Notes under the pieces: generated by a model | The model's input: the letters and a program-made list of their open reading frames with translations, nothing else | Databases searched by the model: none | Told to the model about the DNA's origin: nothing | In this document: piece after piece, positions 51,148 through 62,879 of the stretch | How the letters are laid out: each line of letters opens with the position of its first letter | Position numbering within the stretch: position 1 is the stretch's first letter | Position numbers and translations under genes: made by a program | DNA from: Hyposmocoma kahamanoa | Taxonomy: Eukaryota > Arthropoda > Insecta > Lepidoptera > Cosmopterigidae | Direction of reading: 5' to 3' | Assembly (NCBI RefSeq): GCF_003589595.1 | Contig: NW_020653852.1 | Span: forward strand, 7,553,429 to 7,617,428 | DNA: 64,000 nucleotides

Positions 51148-51430
51148 TTAAGGCTCAGTATTATACATTGCCGCGGAACGGTATCGAAACGAATTTTTGT
51201 AAAGAAATTGTATTACCTACGTAGCATGATGAACTTCATGTAAATTGTCTAACGTACAAGCTATATATGATACGGTAGCTGCGGGAATTACCGAGACGCG
51301 CGAGAATTCTCAGGACGATGCGCAACTGTTTCTAGTAAACTTTGTGCTTTACACAATTCACAAAGTTGAATAAGCTATGATTGCAAGAAGTCGCTTCCAT
51401 TCATTCCGCGCCAACGTAAATTGAGCCTTA
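51148..51430. mobile_element. MITE with TTAAGGCTCA ends, second copy
   Basis: TTAAGGCTCAG and TTGAGCCTTAA ends with TTAA at each. Subterminal GCCGCGGAACGG and CCATTCATTCCGCG are inverted. Confidence 0.82.
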
Positions 51431-52367
51431 ACGTTTAAGTATTATCATTTAATTTTATGCTTAATAATTTCGTCAAATCCCACTGTAACGCAGGATTTTT
51501 TCAATACGAAAGCGAATTCCGTTAGCGAGTCACCGAATTGTAGGTAAATAAGCATCCGATTATCCGGCCACCAATCATGCATATTGTAGCGTTCCACTAT
51601 GTAGGTTTGATGCTGGCTTCCCAAGGCCCATGCACTCACGGGCCTGGCTACGCGAGCTTGAGCCAACGCGCCGTGGGAAGAGTGCCGAATGAGCAGGCCT
51701 ACACAAATTGGCGCGGCGCGTGGCGGCCCGTGAATACAGAGACTGCAGCCTCACTGCGATCAACAAGAAATCCACTACGCGCGAAGTCCATTTTGGAGAA
51801 AGACCGAGACTAGAGATGTGCGCCGCGCAACCGCTGCAGCCTATGAATTTGATTGGATTGAAATCGGCTATTAATTACGTTCCTGTCTACTATTCATACC
51901 AGATTTTCAATTAAGCGTTTGTTTTTAAACAACGATACTCATATCTATGTACCTACCTACTATTGGAGTCTGTTTTTAAATGTTTATTTTGTTACTATAA
52001 CTTTCTTTACAACATTCCTATCGTATCTACTTACGATTCTCTCTTGGAATCCTGATTTCGTCGTCTTTCGCGAGGTGACATCTCCTTGTTGGCTGTCATT
52101 AAAGAGGAATGATGTTGCTCCAAATTGGCCATCTTCATGGCTTTCAGGAACGCATCGAAACTTTCGGTTAGTCGTCGAGTGTTACGGGAAGCTGGACATT
52201 GTTGAAGTAGACATTGAAATCATAATTAGGTATTAGCGGCGTAAATAATTGGCACCAGTAATATTATTGGACTACTTAAAAGCATTGACAATTTTAAGAG
52301 CCTTAATGACACTAGCGATTTAAGAGTGATTTGAAAGCGATGCACATTCAACGCTCAACGACACACT
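51431..52367. other. Unassigned sequence upstream of the sAC-like gene region
   Basis: The frame at 51445-51666 (minus) was considered as a first exon and not accepted. 51590-51830 is moderately GC-rich without a recognisable product. Confidence 0.35.
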
Positions 52368-52556
52368 CATAATCCCGCACTAGGGAAACCCTGCATCGCG
52401 GGTGCCATGGACACACACATAGACCATCACAAAATACACCCAAACTCACGAGAGAGAAATAAATGTCGGCCACACAAATATTTCTCCCGGCTCGAGAATC
52501 GAATCCGGGACCTCTGCGTGACAGACCAGCATAGGAACCGTTCGGCCACAGAGGCA
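52368..52556 (-). repeat. tRNA-derived SINE, family B, copy 3
   Basis: The reverse strand reads GTGGCCGAACGGTTCCTATG, then a GGATTCGATTC B box and CATTTATTTCTCTCGTGAG. Confidence 0.88.
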
Positions 52557-52734
52557 GTTAAAATGCGACAGCGCGGCATGCTCGTCGCATGCACGCAGCG
52601 ACAACGCCGCAACCGCTCGCAAATCGCCAGCGCCAGTGTAATATAAATATAATAATGGCTAATATTAAAGATTCATTCTCGGTATAGAAATATGTTTGAA
52701 TACTGGTTGGTTTCACAAGGACTTGAAGGTTGAA

Positions 52735-52774
52735 GTGTCTTCAATGCCCCTAATGGTGCATTGAAGACACTTCA
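52735..52774. repeat. Hairpin with 16-bp arms
   Basis: GAAGTGTCTTCAATGC and GCATTGAAGACACTTC around an 8-10 base loop. Confidence 0.92.
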
Positions 52775-52884
52775 CTCATATGCCAAAAGTACCGTTTATC
52801 TAGTTCCTCGGTTTCTGGAGAGGTATCTCCTCTCCAAAATCCTGTTTTTAGTTTTAAATGGTTATGTCTGTAGGTTAGAACGAC

Positions 52885-53024
52885 AGGGCGCGACTTGCGC
52901 AAGAGCGATATAATGCGCAAGAGCGACATAATGCGCGAGATACTGCTATTTTCGCATAGATAATAGAAGCAATATCTCGCACTTGTATGTCGCTCTCGCG
53001 CAAGTCGCGCCCTGTCGTGCTTGC
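52885..53024. mobile_element. Short MITE with CGACAGGGCGCGACTTGCGC ends
   Basis: The left end is exactly inverted at 53001-53021. The core has tandem GCGCAAGAGCGA units. Confidence 0.85.
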
Positions 53025-54630
53025 CCTACTGGCGCTTATATATTATTTATGTTTAGAAAATCCTTAGAGAATATAACTCACACCAATCTTTATATTGTTT
53101 GCTTTCTTTGCCGTTTTTGGTATTGTTTGAACTTGAACCTAACGGCTTATTTTTGTTCTCGTCTGAATCCATTGTACTCAAAATAAACGTTTTATTATTA
53201 TTTTCGTTTCAGACTTAACGAGTCGTGTACGCTATTATTATAAAAAAATATATTAAATAATTACTATTTACTTAATACTTTTAAAGTAAAACTGTCTGAT
53301 TTCATACACTTCATGCTCTCATCTATGATTTCACATATAAATAGGTTGCAGAAGCAATAAAGCCAATAAAAAAGAAAAAGTCCTCAAAAGATTTAAATGT
53401 TAGTCTATGGATTGAAAATTTTAAAATAGGCCTCGAGTAAAGACATGTTCTTTGAAGTCTTCTGAATAAAGGAATATATAATTTTTTTTTTCCAACGTAC
53501 ATAGATATCGTTGGGTTTTTTACGCTATTTTCTTACTTTCAGCGTTAAGTATCTAATGTCGAATGATATTATGTTCACAACAAAGATTGTCGTTATAGAT
53601 CAAATATTTGAATTATAATATAATCAATATATTATTAAAGGAAGCTACAAGCTTTCTCGTTACCAACTATTATTATACGAGAAAAATGAAAATTCATATT
53701 TAGAATCTCCGTAAACACACAAATACCACTACGTATGCAATTCCGAGCTCTCGCTCATAAAGAACTGTACTGAAGAATTATTTATTAGGTAGTAAAAGTA
53801 TTACGATTTATACTAGCCTTTTTCTAGTCGTGGACTCATGTCAAAATGTCAGAGGCTACGGACCCTTTGATAAAAAAAATTAGGTTTAGCTTTTACTAGC
53901 TTATATTGTTTGCGATTAAAGTAACTTAATTACTTAAGAACAGTTAACGTGACGGTTGCGGTTCCATTACGTTAGGTAGGCTCGCCACGAACCTCCGGCG
54001 TTCATTACACGGACCTCTTAGGGGTCCATGGATCACAGGCTAAAAAAACCCTGCTTTATACGTAAATAGATTTTGTTATTACCATTTGACTAATTATACC
54101 ATTAATAATTAAGTGCCTACTTAGAAGTTCCCGAACAGATGTTAATACATAAGCATGATTAATTGATATTTACAATTAGAAAGGATGAATTATCTAGCAA
54201 AACAAATGATAAACGACAGTAATTATTGGGATGATATTTTATTATTTTCCACATTTCTTAGTCACTTTATCACAGAAAGAAGTACAGATTTAAATTATTC
54301 GACACACAAACCTACCACGTTTAGAAAACTATGTTGACGGTTGCAGTACCTATGATGGAGAAATTGGAATATTATTAATAAGTTTAAATAATGATTAAAC
54401 TAAATTATTGAAGTCAACAAGGCTGTCCAAAATTTTTCATGGGATGTAGATTTATTTACATAGATATATAAATCATCTCAGGGTAACAAGTTATCAAGAT
54501 AAAAATAGGCTTTCTTGAAAACGAAAAATCTCGAAAAAGAATTGTAATCATGAAAATCGTTCAGAAGTTTCAGAGGTATTCTTATGAGGTTTTGATTTAA
54601 AAAAAACATAAACATCACATACGTTGCTCT
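53025..54630. other. Unassigned AT-rich intergenic stretch
   Basis: No gene or complete element recognised. Confidence 0.4.
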
Positions 54631-54809
54631 GGGGGTCTACTCTCGATCTCCGTCCGAAACAATTACTGCCAAATAAGCAATACTTGACCAAATGAAAAGA
54701 CGCGTGATGCGAATGAAGCTTCATACTGGATACTTGTCTTTTAATTTTGTCGAATATTACTTATTTGACAGTAATTGTTTCGGACGGAGATCGAGAGTAG
54801 ACTCCCCCT
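54631..54809. mobile_element. MITE with GGGGTCTACTCTCGAT ends, copy 2
   Basis: Ends GGGGGTCTACTCTCGATCTC and GAGATCGAGAGTAGACTCCC. A partial right end also occurs near 28432-28470. Confidence 0.88.
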
Positions 54810-54989
54810 GATCCCAATGTAACTAAAGCACTACGGTTATGGAATTCGGAAACAACGACGGTAGCAAACCCGAGACAATATAGAATAGTTAGTTTTTCTA
54901 CATTGGCCCGGCCAGGGATCGAACCCGGGCCCTCAGAGATGGTGACACCATGAAAACTGGTGTGCGCGCCACTCGACCACGGAGGTCGT
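54810..54989 (-). repeat. tRNA-derived SINE, family A, copy 3
   Basis: The reverse strand has GTGGTCGAGTGGCGCGCAC and GGTTCGATCCCTGGCC. Inserted immediately beside the MITE. Confidence 0.85.
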
Positions 54990-55032
54990 CACTCACTTCA
55001 TGTATTTTCACATGCTGGTATACTTCATACGG

Positions 55033-55335
55033 CCATGGTAGCTAAATGGTTTGCCTACCGCCTCTCAAGCAAAGGCCATAAGTTCAAATCCAGATCCAGA
55101 CCAGTTTCTCGGAATTTATATGCGAAATTTTATTTAAAATTTACCATGAGCTTTTAGTTGAAGGAAAACATCGTGATGAAACCTGCACGTCGAAGAAGGT
55201 TCACAACCGTCGTTAAACGTGTGAAATCCCCAACCCGCATTGGGACAGCGTAGCACACTATGCTCTAAGCCCTCGCCTGGGAGGAGACCCCTGCTTAGCA
55301 GTGGGACGTATAAAATGGATCGATGATGAGAAAAT
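55033..55335 (+). repeat. tRNA-derived SINE, family C, copy 3
   Basis: TGGTAGCTAAATGGTTTGCC head and AAGTTCAAATCC B box. The body has AGGAAAACATCGTGATGAAA and ends GCTTAGCAGTGGGACGTATA. Confidence 0.8.
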
Positions 55336-55439
55336 GATGATGGCATACTTCAACAGTATGTAAATACTTACCAGTTTTGTACAATGTAGGTAGTCTTTCA
55401 ATTTCGAATACCTACTCCATAGATTGAATGCTATTTAAT

Positions 55440-56590
55440 AAATCAGTGTTAAGGGCTATGGCCAGTAAACAGCAAAATTGACGTTCCAGATAGGATGCAA
55501 ATACAATTTATTACACACTGCAACATACACATGATATTAGGCGGAAAAACAAGTTCGTCGTCTGCTGATGGTTCTTGTCAAGGCTTACCGAAAATTGAGA
55601 GACTACCAGCTTACCACAGACCTCCACTTCTTCGTTTCCATGCTTTAGGTATTCCACTTCTTCCATATAACGAACAAGTTATGGTTAAAGTATTGCTATA
55701 GGTACCAAATTGAGGTTCTCATGACTGTACCAATTTGTAAAATTATTGCTTTCAATTACTGTATATAAACAACAAATTTTACAATGTTCCCTTTTAAAAA
55801 GACTAGACAATTGTATTTCAATGTTTCACTTTTCCCAACCATCTTAATGTGATAATAATAATGATATGTTGTTCAAGTTATCACAGATATTCATCAGCAT
55901 ATTAGCTCCCCAAATCACTGAACACTTCTGCTTTAAACCTGTTTTAAAACTTCACTAGCACCACCCATCATTTTCAGTTTCTGTGACCATTACACTCACT
56001 AATTTACTCTTTTGTTCTTGATGCACAAACCCCCATAAATAAATTTCCCGTGTCTTTGGAACAATTTTCAAATATTAAGTATTGCTGAGGTCACATTAAC
56101 TCACATAGTAGTCACTGGTACAAACAGCACTTGATTTACTCACAAGGTGTAAAAAAACTACAACATATGAAGAAATTATCTATTTGAGTCACACACTTAC
56201 ACTACACATCACCTAACATACACTGAATAAGATATACACTATCATTATAACTCAAGTTTTGCCATCATAATACACTTAATGAAATTTTACTTTTTATTCC
56301 TGAATAACTAGCAAAAACTAACTACAATATATGTGCAATAATTATTGCTTTGCACTACAACTGTGCACTAACACAGCACTTGCACTAAAACTTATGACTT
56401 AACTGAAACAGTCACATAATTAGTTTGTGTTTACATACACCTCACCATACAACACTACACGTCACAAATAAACATGTAATACAATGAATGTAAAATGATG
56501 ATAAACATTGGGAAGCTTTATAAAAACTAATTCTAACAATAAACTCAATACAAATCTATACAATCCTTGTTACTGTGTTATATATAATAT
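55440..56590 (-). other. Probable 3' UTR of nito
   Basis: AT-rich sequence directly downstream of the stop codon with several AATAAA-like words on the minus strand and no repeat signature. The end of the transcript is not determined. Confidence 0.45.
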
Positions 56591-58834
56591 TTAAGCTGAA
56601 CCTCCACGCACCACCACAATTACGAGATGATCCTCTTTCAAACTCTCCTCTGTTAGGTTGTGGCAAGTTCTCTTTAAAAGTTCTGTAGAAAAATCACATG
56701 GAGGGAATGAATACAGTACACCAGTGGCCTCTGTTTCTTTGTTCAGAAGGGATATTACTCCAGCTGCTTCTTTCTGCTTCAAGTAGGATACCAAATTTCT
56801 CATCGGCCTTGTCTGAATACTTGCATCATCATTGGTGACAGATGCAGTAGATCCAGCTACTCCCAAAAAGATTGCATGTGAACTGGATGTTGCAATACGC
56901 TTCTGAACATCATCAAGTTTGGGCTGATCTAACCTCAGTCTTTGCGTGATCCGCAATTGTTTTTTTCCATCTTCATCCTTCATAAGACTGTCAATGATTT
57001 CAGAGTCTCCATCAGTAAGATGAAATTTAGTTGGGAACAAAGAATTTTTCAATATGAGAGCACCATTCCATATGGTAGTAGCCTTGCGTACGACTTCAGG
57101 GAGAGTTCTTGCCGATGCAAGCATGCCACCTGTTCTGCGAGGGGATCCATCCGAGTCGCTATCAGGGGAACGGCGTCGCGGTGAGCGAGATCTGGATCGG
57201 TCTACACCTGGTTCGCGTGATCCGGAGCGCCGCACACGGCCGTCATATTCATTGTCCAATGGCGCTCTGCGCCACTCCTCATCGCGATAATCACCAGTGC
57301 CATGATATACACCTCTATACATGCCTCGACCACGACCACGATGACCACCTCTTCCTCTATAACCCCCATAACCATAACCTTCTTCCCAAGTTCCCTCATA
57401 GCCTTCATATCCCTCGGCAGGACGCCCATCTTCACCAACTGGTGGTGGTGCATAAGGTTTTGGTCTGAATGGCCCACCATTGCCAACATCAGCAAAATCA
57501 ATGCGAAGACGCCTGTCTGGCCCACCTAGAGAAAAGCCTCTCATCTCTTTTACTGCAGCCTGAGCTGCATCTATTGAATCATACAATATGTAGGCATGTG
57601 GCTCTCCCTTTGCATATTCAATTTTTTTGATTGCCCCAAATCTATCAAATTCTCTTTCAAGTTGAGCCACTGAAGTCCAAGGTCCCAGACCACCCACCCA
57701 CACACGGGTGGTCGGGGTTGCCTTACCATACCCAATTTTACATTGGAATTTGCCAATATACTGACCCGAAAGCTCTACCTTGGCACGATGAGCCATGTCA
57801 AGTGTTTGGTATCTTACAAATGCAAAGGCATTTCCTGTCCCAGGGGGTGGACGTTTAATATCAATGTCCTCCACAATGCCGTACCGACCAAAAATGCGTC
57901 GAAGCTCCTCATCTGATATGTTTATTTCTAAGTTACCAGCAAAAAGTGTTCTAGTAGCAAGAGGATCATCTTCAGGCTGTACGTGGTGTAAGTAGTTAGG
58001 GAATTTGTCTTTTTTGTTTTCAACTTTCTCAAAAGGTGGATGATGGGGTCGTGGCATATACGGACGTGGCATGTAATGAGGATGTGGAGGGTGATGCATA
58101 GGTGGTCTATGATGCATTGGGGGCCCGTGAGGCCCAGCCATAGGATATTCATGCATTGGAGGGCGGAAATCTCTATGATGTGGTGGCACTGTTGGCGGAA
58201 TCCCATAGGCTCTTTCATCTGGTGGTCTGCGCCTCTCAGGTACTGGAGACCAAGTATAAGAATAAGGACGTTCATAATCAGGTGGAGTTATACTTCTAGG
58301 CCTGCTCCTATACTCTGACCTGACTGGTTCATAAACAGGGTCCACTATAGCCACTTTGTCATACAGTATAATTCTTGGCTTAGCGTGCTTAGCGTCTCTG
58401 GCATCTTCAGCATTTCTAAAGCAAACATACGCCACTCGTTCATCTAGCTCATGCGAAATTTTAATGCTGAAGTCTCCAAACTTCTTGAATTCTCTGTAAA
58501 GAGTATCCTTGATGATCTCATCGGAAGCTTTGAGGTGCAAGGCGCTGACACACAGCACTTTGTAGTATGGACGCACTGATTCCTCTCTTTCCCGAGAGCG
58601 TACGTATTCCTCACGATGTGGCGACACGTACCGGCCGCGGGGGCTCGGCGAGCGCACCCGGCGGCGCACTCGTTCTGGAGTGACACGCTCATCAGAGCTG
58701 TCATCGTACCTGCCTATGCTACTGCGAGTACGCTTCGAACGCGGCATGCTATCTCTCGACGAACTTCTCTTCATGTTACGAATTTTCACCGTAATTCGAT
58801 CTCTATCTCTATCGCTACGCGGTAATCCAATCAT
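56591..58834 (-). CDS. nito: Spenito / RBM15 homologue, 747 aa
   Basis: RNA-binding SPEN-family protein. In flies nito is a subunit of the m6A methyltransferase complex that helps direct it to mRNA and acts in splicing and signalling. Visible layout: Arg/Ser-rich N-terminus (1-90); RRM1 about 92-165 (KVLCVSALHLK, AYVCFRNAE); Pro/His-rich linker (220-270); RRM2 about 295-370 (TLFAGNLEI, AFAFVRYQT); RRM3 about 376-448 (VWVGGLGPW, AYILYDS); Gly/Arg and RS stretch (480-570); SPOC domain about 580-745 (VVRKATTIWNGALILKNS to VIVVVRGG). It is uninterrupted, so this coding region has no intron. Start: Met1 at 58834; Met21 (KRSSSRDS) is an alternative. Confidence 0.96.
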   Translation of the reverse strand: MIGLPRSDRDRDRITVKIRNMKRSSSRDSMPRSKRTRSSIGRYDDSSDERVTPERVRRRVRSPSPRGRYVSPHREEYVRSREREESVRPYYKVLCVSALHLKASDEIIKDTLYREFKKFGDFSIKISHELDERVAYVCFRNAEDARDAKHAKPRIILYDKVAIVDPVYEPVRSEYRSRPRSITPPDYERPYSYTWSPVPERRRPPDERAYGIPPTVPPHHRDFRPPMHEYPMAGPHGPPMHHRPPMHHPPHPHYMPRPYMPRPHHPPFEKVENKKDKFPNYLHHVQPEDDPLATRTLFAGNLEINISDEELRRIFGRYGIVEDIDIKRPPPGTGNAFAFVRYQTLDMAHRAKVELSGQYIGKFQCKIGYGKATPTTRVWVGGLGPWTSVAQLEREFDRFGAIKKIEYAKGEPHAYILYDSIDAAQAAVKEMRGFSLGGPDRRLRIDFADVGNGGPFRPKPYAPPPVGEDGRPAEGYEGYEGTWEEGYGYGGYRGRGGHRGRGRGMYRGVYHGTGDYRDEEWRRAPLDNEYDGRVRRSGSREPGVDRSRSRSPRRRSPDSDSDGSPRRTGGMLASARTLPEVVRKATTIWNGALILKNSLFPTKFHLTDGDSEIIDSLMKDEDGKKQLRITQRLRLDQPKLDDVQKRIATSSSHAIFLGVAGSTASVTNDDASIQTRPMRNLVSYLKQKEAAGVISLLNKETEATGVLYSFPPCDFSTELLKRTCHNLTEESLKEDHLVIVVVRGGSA

Positions 58835-60207
58835 GAAAGCTCAGTACGACGAACCACTATCTGAAATGCACAACATTACACGTCACTTCAAAATGTCGCT
58901 TTGTTCCAGAAAACAATGAGATCACCGCACGATAAAAGTTAGCTGCTGTGTAAGTCTTACCACAAACAAAATAACGACAAAGTCACTTCGCTTTGCACTT
59001 AAAAACGCCACACTTTTAACTACCACAGGGCAATCAAATCCACTTTCACAACTCAAAAGAAAATCGTAGAAATTACATCGACGACGCACTATTCACAAAC
59101 TATAAAAAACGCCTAACCCAACATGGCGGAACGGAAGGAATCGAGCTTGAATTGGCATTTTGGCATAATGGCTTTGACAACTGTAACTATCTTCGGTCCT
59201 ATCAATTAACGTACTATTGGTTATTTGCGCATTGCTTGGATACCAACATAAATTTTTTTTTTAATTTATTAAGGCTTTGGCAAAGCCATCAGCCTAAACA
59301 TGAAATTTAAATATGTTTCTGTAAATATGGCCGCCACAAAGAGGATAGGCAATTTGAGGCGGCGTGCTTGGATTGACTCGGGATTCCTTAAAACGGGCCG
59401 ATACGGGTATTTTAGTTCGAGATTCGTATAATTTCGCGTTTTAATCTTCGATTAAGGCACAATAGCACTGTCCTATTCCACTTTAAACTAGACTTCACAA
59501 AATAATTGAAAGTCAAAATAAAAACGACACTTTTCCCTCCAAACGGTCAGAGCGAATCCCAACACTAAGACACAAAACAAAGTTGCCATTTCTTACTGTT
59601 GGGTAACTTTCCGAAAAGTTTGAAATAGTGGACATTTTTCCGGAAAAAGTCCCGAAAAATTGGAAAGATTAGAGGATGTATATACGTATATAAATTTCGA
59701 AGGCACATGTTCGTCGTTTCGAAATGTCTTTTAAAGTTTTTATTTAGCGAGAAATATAAAATAAACTTGTTTAGCTAAAAGCCACTAGGTTATTAACTTT
59801 TTTTTTTAATATGTGTGAGTCCTGTTTGTTGTGTCACCATACCATATCATACAAAAAAATGGCGGGTTTTTCAAGTTACGACATTGACTTACAAATTATA
59901 AGTTACGAGTACAGTTTTTACAAAGATTATTTTTGTTTCGGGTATGTTATGAAGAAAAAACGAAGAAAGAAATAGTGATGAAGAAAGTTACGAGTAGGAC
60001 TATATTCCTTATTTTAAACCAAATTACAAAAGACTTTATCCTGAAAATTCCACTAATTACGAATTCAAAGTTATTGTTCAAAGTGATAGAAAATAATGTG
60101 ATTTAAGTGAAAGTAAAACATGACTCCTGCCGCTAAAAAGACTATTTAATAAACCCAAATAAGTGAACTAAGTTATTTAAGAGAAAGTGAAAACATAATG
60201 TATTAGA
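58835..60207. promoter_or_regulatory. nito 5' leader and intergenic region
   Basis: 58835-59125 is likely nito leader, ending around CCATGTTGGGTTAGGC read on the minus strand. The rest up to the Penelope element has no coding signal. Together with 61627-61895 it separates two divergent genes. No defined promoter motif is claimed. Confidence 0.4.
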
Positions 60208-61613
60208 TATAGAGTTCTTAGGTTTTCGCGATTGTTACACATAGGAAATGAAACTATTTTTCCGGATTTAAATCGCGTATATTTGTTTTTTCAAACAAAC
60301 CAACATTTCGGGCCCTTTACAGGTCCCAAGGTCACGATTGACTGAGGTGGTATAGTCTTCAACCAGTTACGTCTAATATTAACGGTACGTTGATGATACT
60401 TTCACAATATTAACTAAAGATAGCATACCTTCTTTCTTGGACGATCTTAATTCTTTTAGTAGTAAGATCCAATTTACTATGGAACAAGAGAATTGTGGTA
60501 CTTTAGTTTTATTAGCTGTTTTAATTAAAAGAAATCCTAATAACACCTTAGGCCATACTGTATTTCGAAAGAAAACCCATACGATAGGTGTTTCAATGGT
60601 AATTCCCATCACCATCCTAGCCAGTTAGCTACCGTGGGCAAATGTTTGTTTCAGAGAGCACATGGTGTCTGCGACAGTAATCATCTGGCACGGGAACTTC
60701 AGCATATAAAGCAAGACCTACAAGTCCTAAGTTGAAGATTCCACGTAAATGCCGCAGACCCCGTGTGAAACCACCAACAGTCGAGCGAAGACCTGCCTTC
60801 TTACCTTACGTGAGAGATGTTATAGATAAGATCGGAAGAGTCCTCGGGCGTGCATCTATCAAGACCTATTTCAAGCCCCTGAGGAAGATTTCTCAGTTCC
60901 TGAGACGCGTGAAATGTAACATCCCCTTACAGGATGCAGGAGTTTACATGCTTGACTGTGAGTTCGGTCTCTCTTATATTGGACAAACACAGCGAAGTAT
61001 TTCTCACCGCGCCAAAGAACATATAGCTGATGTCAAACACCCTCGCGTAAACAAGTCTGCAGTCTGCGAGCATGTCATGGTTAAACCTACACATTCAATG
61101 AAGTTTGACAAACCCCAGGTCCTTTCAAAAGAAGTCCGTTATCTACACAGGATGCTGCAAGAGGCCATTGAAATTAAAAAACATCCTAATTTCAACAGGG
61201 AAGATGGTTTCTCAGTACCACCAGTTTGGGATCCAGTATTTCCTCTAATGAAAAATCCCAAACAGACATAAAACTGCAGTACTAATTAATATGTTTTAGT
61301 TTATTCTAATTTGTATTATTAATTAATAATAAATTGAACTTAATAAAAATTCATTCAATAAAATAATTTGTAAAATTTAATGTAGCGTAAATTGGAATGT
61401 TTTCTTTGTAAAATTAAAAATAAGGTATTTAATTAATTACTATTGTAAGTACAGTGAAAAAATAAGGTGGTTTGCATCAATATTAGACATAACTGGTCGA
61501 AGACTACCCCTCAGTAAACCGTGACCATGGAACCTGTAAAGGGCCCGAAACGTCGGTTTGTTTGAAAAACCAAATATACGCGATTTAAATCCGGAAAAAT
61601 AGTTTCATTTCCT
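60208..61613 (+). mobile_element. Penelope-like element with 13-bp target duplication
   Basis: The left end AGAGTTCTTAGG tail plus a terminal unit, then an internal fragment (end of RT and endonuclease), then an inverted terminal unit ending TTTCATTTCCT. Target duplication ATAATGTATTAGA at 60195-60207 and 61614-61626. The RT catalytic core is missing, so it is non-autonomous. Confidence 0.92.
60732..61271 (+). CDS. Penelope-like GIY-YIG endonuclease domain (5' truncated ORF)
   Basis: C-terminal part of a PLE polyprotein. RT-connection remnants lie at 60430-60610 in a shifted frame (DDLNSFSSKIQFTMEQEN, NPNNTLGHTVFRKKTHT). The GIY-YIG fold is at about residues 75-150: GVYMLDCEFGLSYIGQTQRS with the catalytic Arg in ISHRAKEH and the downstream AVCEHV and Glu-rich helix. 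Expected role is single-strand nicking at the insertion site. The Met at 60732 is internal to the original protein. The catalytic part itself looks intact. Confidence 0.9.
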   Translation: MKIPRKCRRPRVKPPTVERRPAFLPYVRDVIDKIGRVLGRASIKTYFKPLRKISQFLRRVKCNIPLQDAGVYMLDCEFGLSYIGQTQRSISHRAKEHIADVKHPRVNKSAVCEHVMVKPTHSMKFDKPQVLSKEVRYLHRMLQEAIEIKKHPNFNREDGFSVPPVWDPVFPLMKNPKQT

Positions 61614-61895
61614 ATAATGTATTAGAATTTAGAACTACAATGCCAAATGTTACTGAGAATCTCGATAATTAAACGAAGACATGGCTCAAAGGACTTATAT
61701 CCAAGCCAAAACTATTTATAAAAAAAGTTGTCATACATATGTCATTCAATGGAATGCGCGAACTTTGCACCAGTTATCTGTGCTTTGCACTTTGTTGTTT
61801 GTTTTCGCATTACATCTAGGATTTTCACATTTGTAATTTTATGTAGTTTAAAAACCGTTGAACCAGTAAAATTATCATATACAATATACTTTAAA

Positions 61896-62879
61896 ATGGA
61901 TGTTATCATTCAAGTGAACAATCAGTCTAATGGAAGAGATAAACTAGCTAGGTTTGTGTTATTTTTCTGTGTTAAATAAAATCTACCATAATAAACACCA
62001 TTACTATATAGTAACTACATAGTATTGTTAATTTGTCAACATAATTACCCAATCGTACTAATTACCCAATCGCAGATTGTTTCAGTACACAAGCAGACTA
62101 GTATGGCATCAATTAGAGAGGAGAAATGCGAACAAATATTCCGTGGATCGGATCAAGAATTTGGAATTAACGCTTAGTTCTTTCAGAAAAAGTAAGATAT
62201 TAATGTCCTTTGAAATAACTATCAGAACAAAACTATTTACTGAATTATAATGAGCAAATAGTTACATAAGGCAACAGGTAATGCCATAAACTTCGAAAGT
62301 ATCAGCACATCTTTAAAATACTTGCTTTTTATTTCAGTACTCCGTATGGGAAGATGTGTAGACATATGCTATACAGCATTGAACACAACACTCATAGAGG
62401 ACCCAGTATTACGAATCACATTAACAACAAGCAAATTGGCACATGCATTATATCTTTATGCTGACCATATAGTCTGGCTAACAAAGAGTGGCTTCTTGAA
62501 AACAGATTCAGATAGTTGGAATCGTACTGCTAATAGATTCTGGCTTTTTTCCATTATTGCCAATTTAGCAAGAGATTTCTATGAAATCTACCATATTTTA
62601 GAAGCAAATAGAACATCATTTCTTAGACCATCAGAATTGTTGAATAGTTCAATGAGATTTGAATATAATGAAAGTATCAAACATTTGTTGATACTCCTGA
62701 ATTGTCATAAAGATGTATTCATTGACACATTGAAAAACTCTTGTGATTTGTTCATTCCATTGACTGCTTTAGGGTTTACTAAATTGAGTCCCAGTGCAGT
62801 AGGTACATTAGGTGCATTGTCATCATTAGCTGCCTTGGTGACAATTGTAAAGCCGATTACAAAATTGGTTCCCGCTTGA
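61896..62879 (+). CDS. Pex11: Peroxisomal membrane protein PEX11 (PEX11B type), 237 aa
   Basis: Drives elongation and division of peroxisomes by membrane remodelling. Three exons: 61896-61951, 62076-62191, 62338-62879. Borders AG|GTTTGT, CGCAG, A|GTAAGA, TTTCAG; phases agree and give 237 residues, the usual PEX11 length. Sequence: MDVIIQVNNQSNGRDKLARL then FQYTSRLVWHQLERRN, KNLELTLSSFRKILRMGRCV (amphipathic helix region), KLAHALYLYADHIVW, FWLFSIIANLARDFYEIYHI, and a C-terminal hydrophobic segment TLGALSSLAALVTIVKPI. The start Met was chosen because the DVIIQVNNQSNGRDKL N-terminus fits the family. It is divergent from nito. Confidence 0.92.

Noticed and set aside
51445..51666. Minus-strand frame considered as the first sAC-like exon
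   Set aside because: No similarity to the sAC N-terminus and no clear donor.
56942..58919. Plus- and minus-strand frames over nito
   Set aside because: Shadows of the nito coding region; no independent support.
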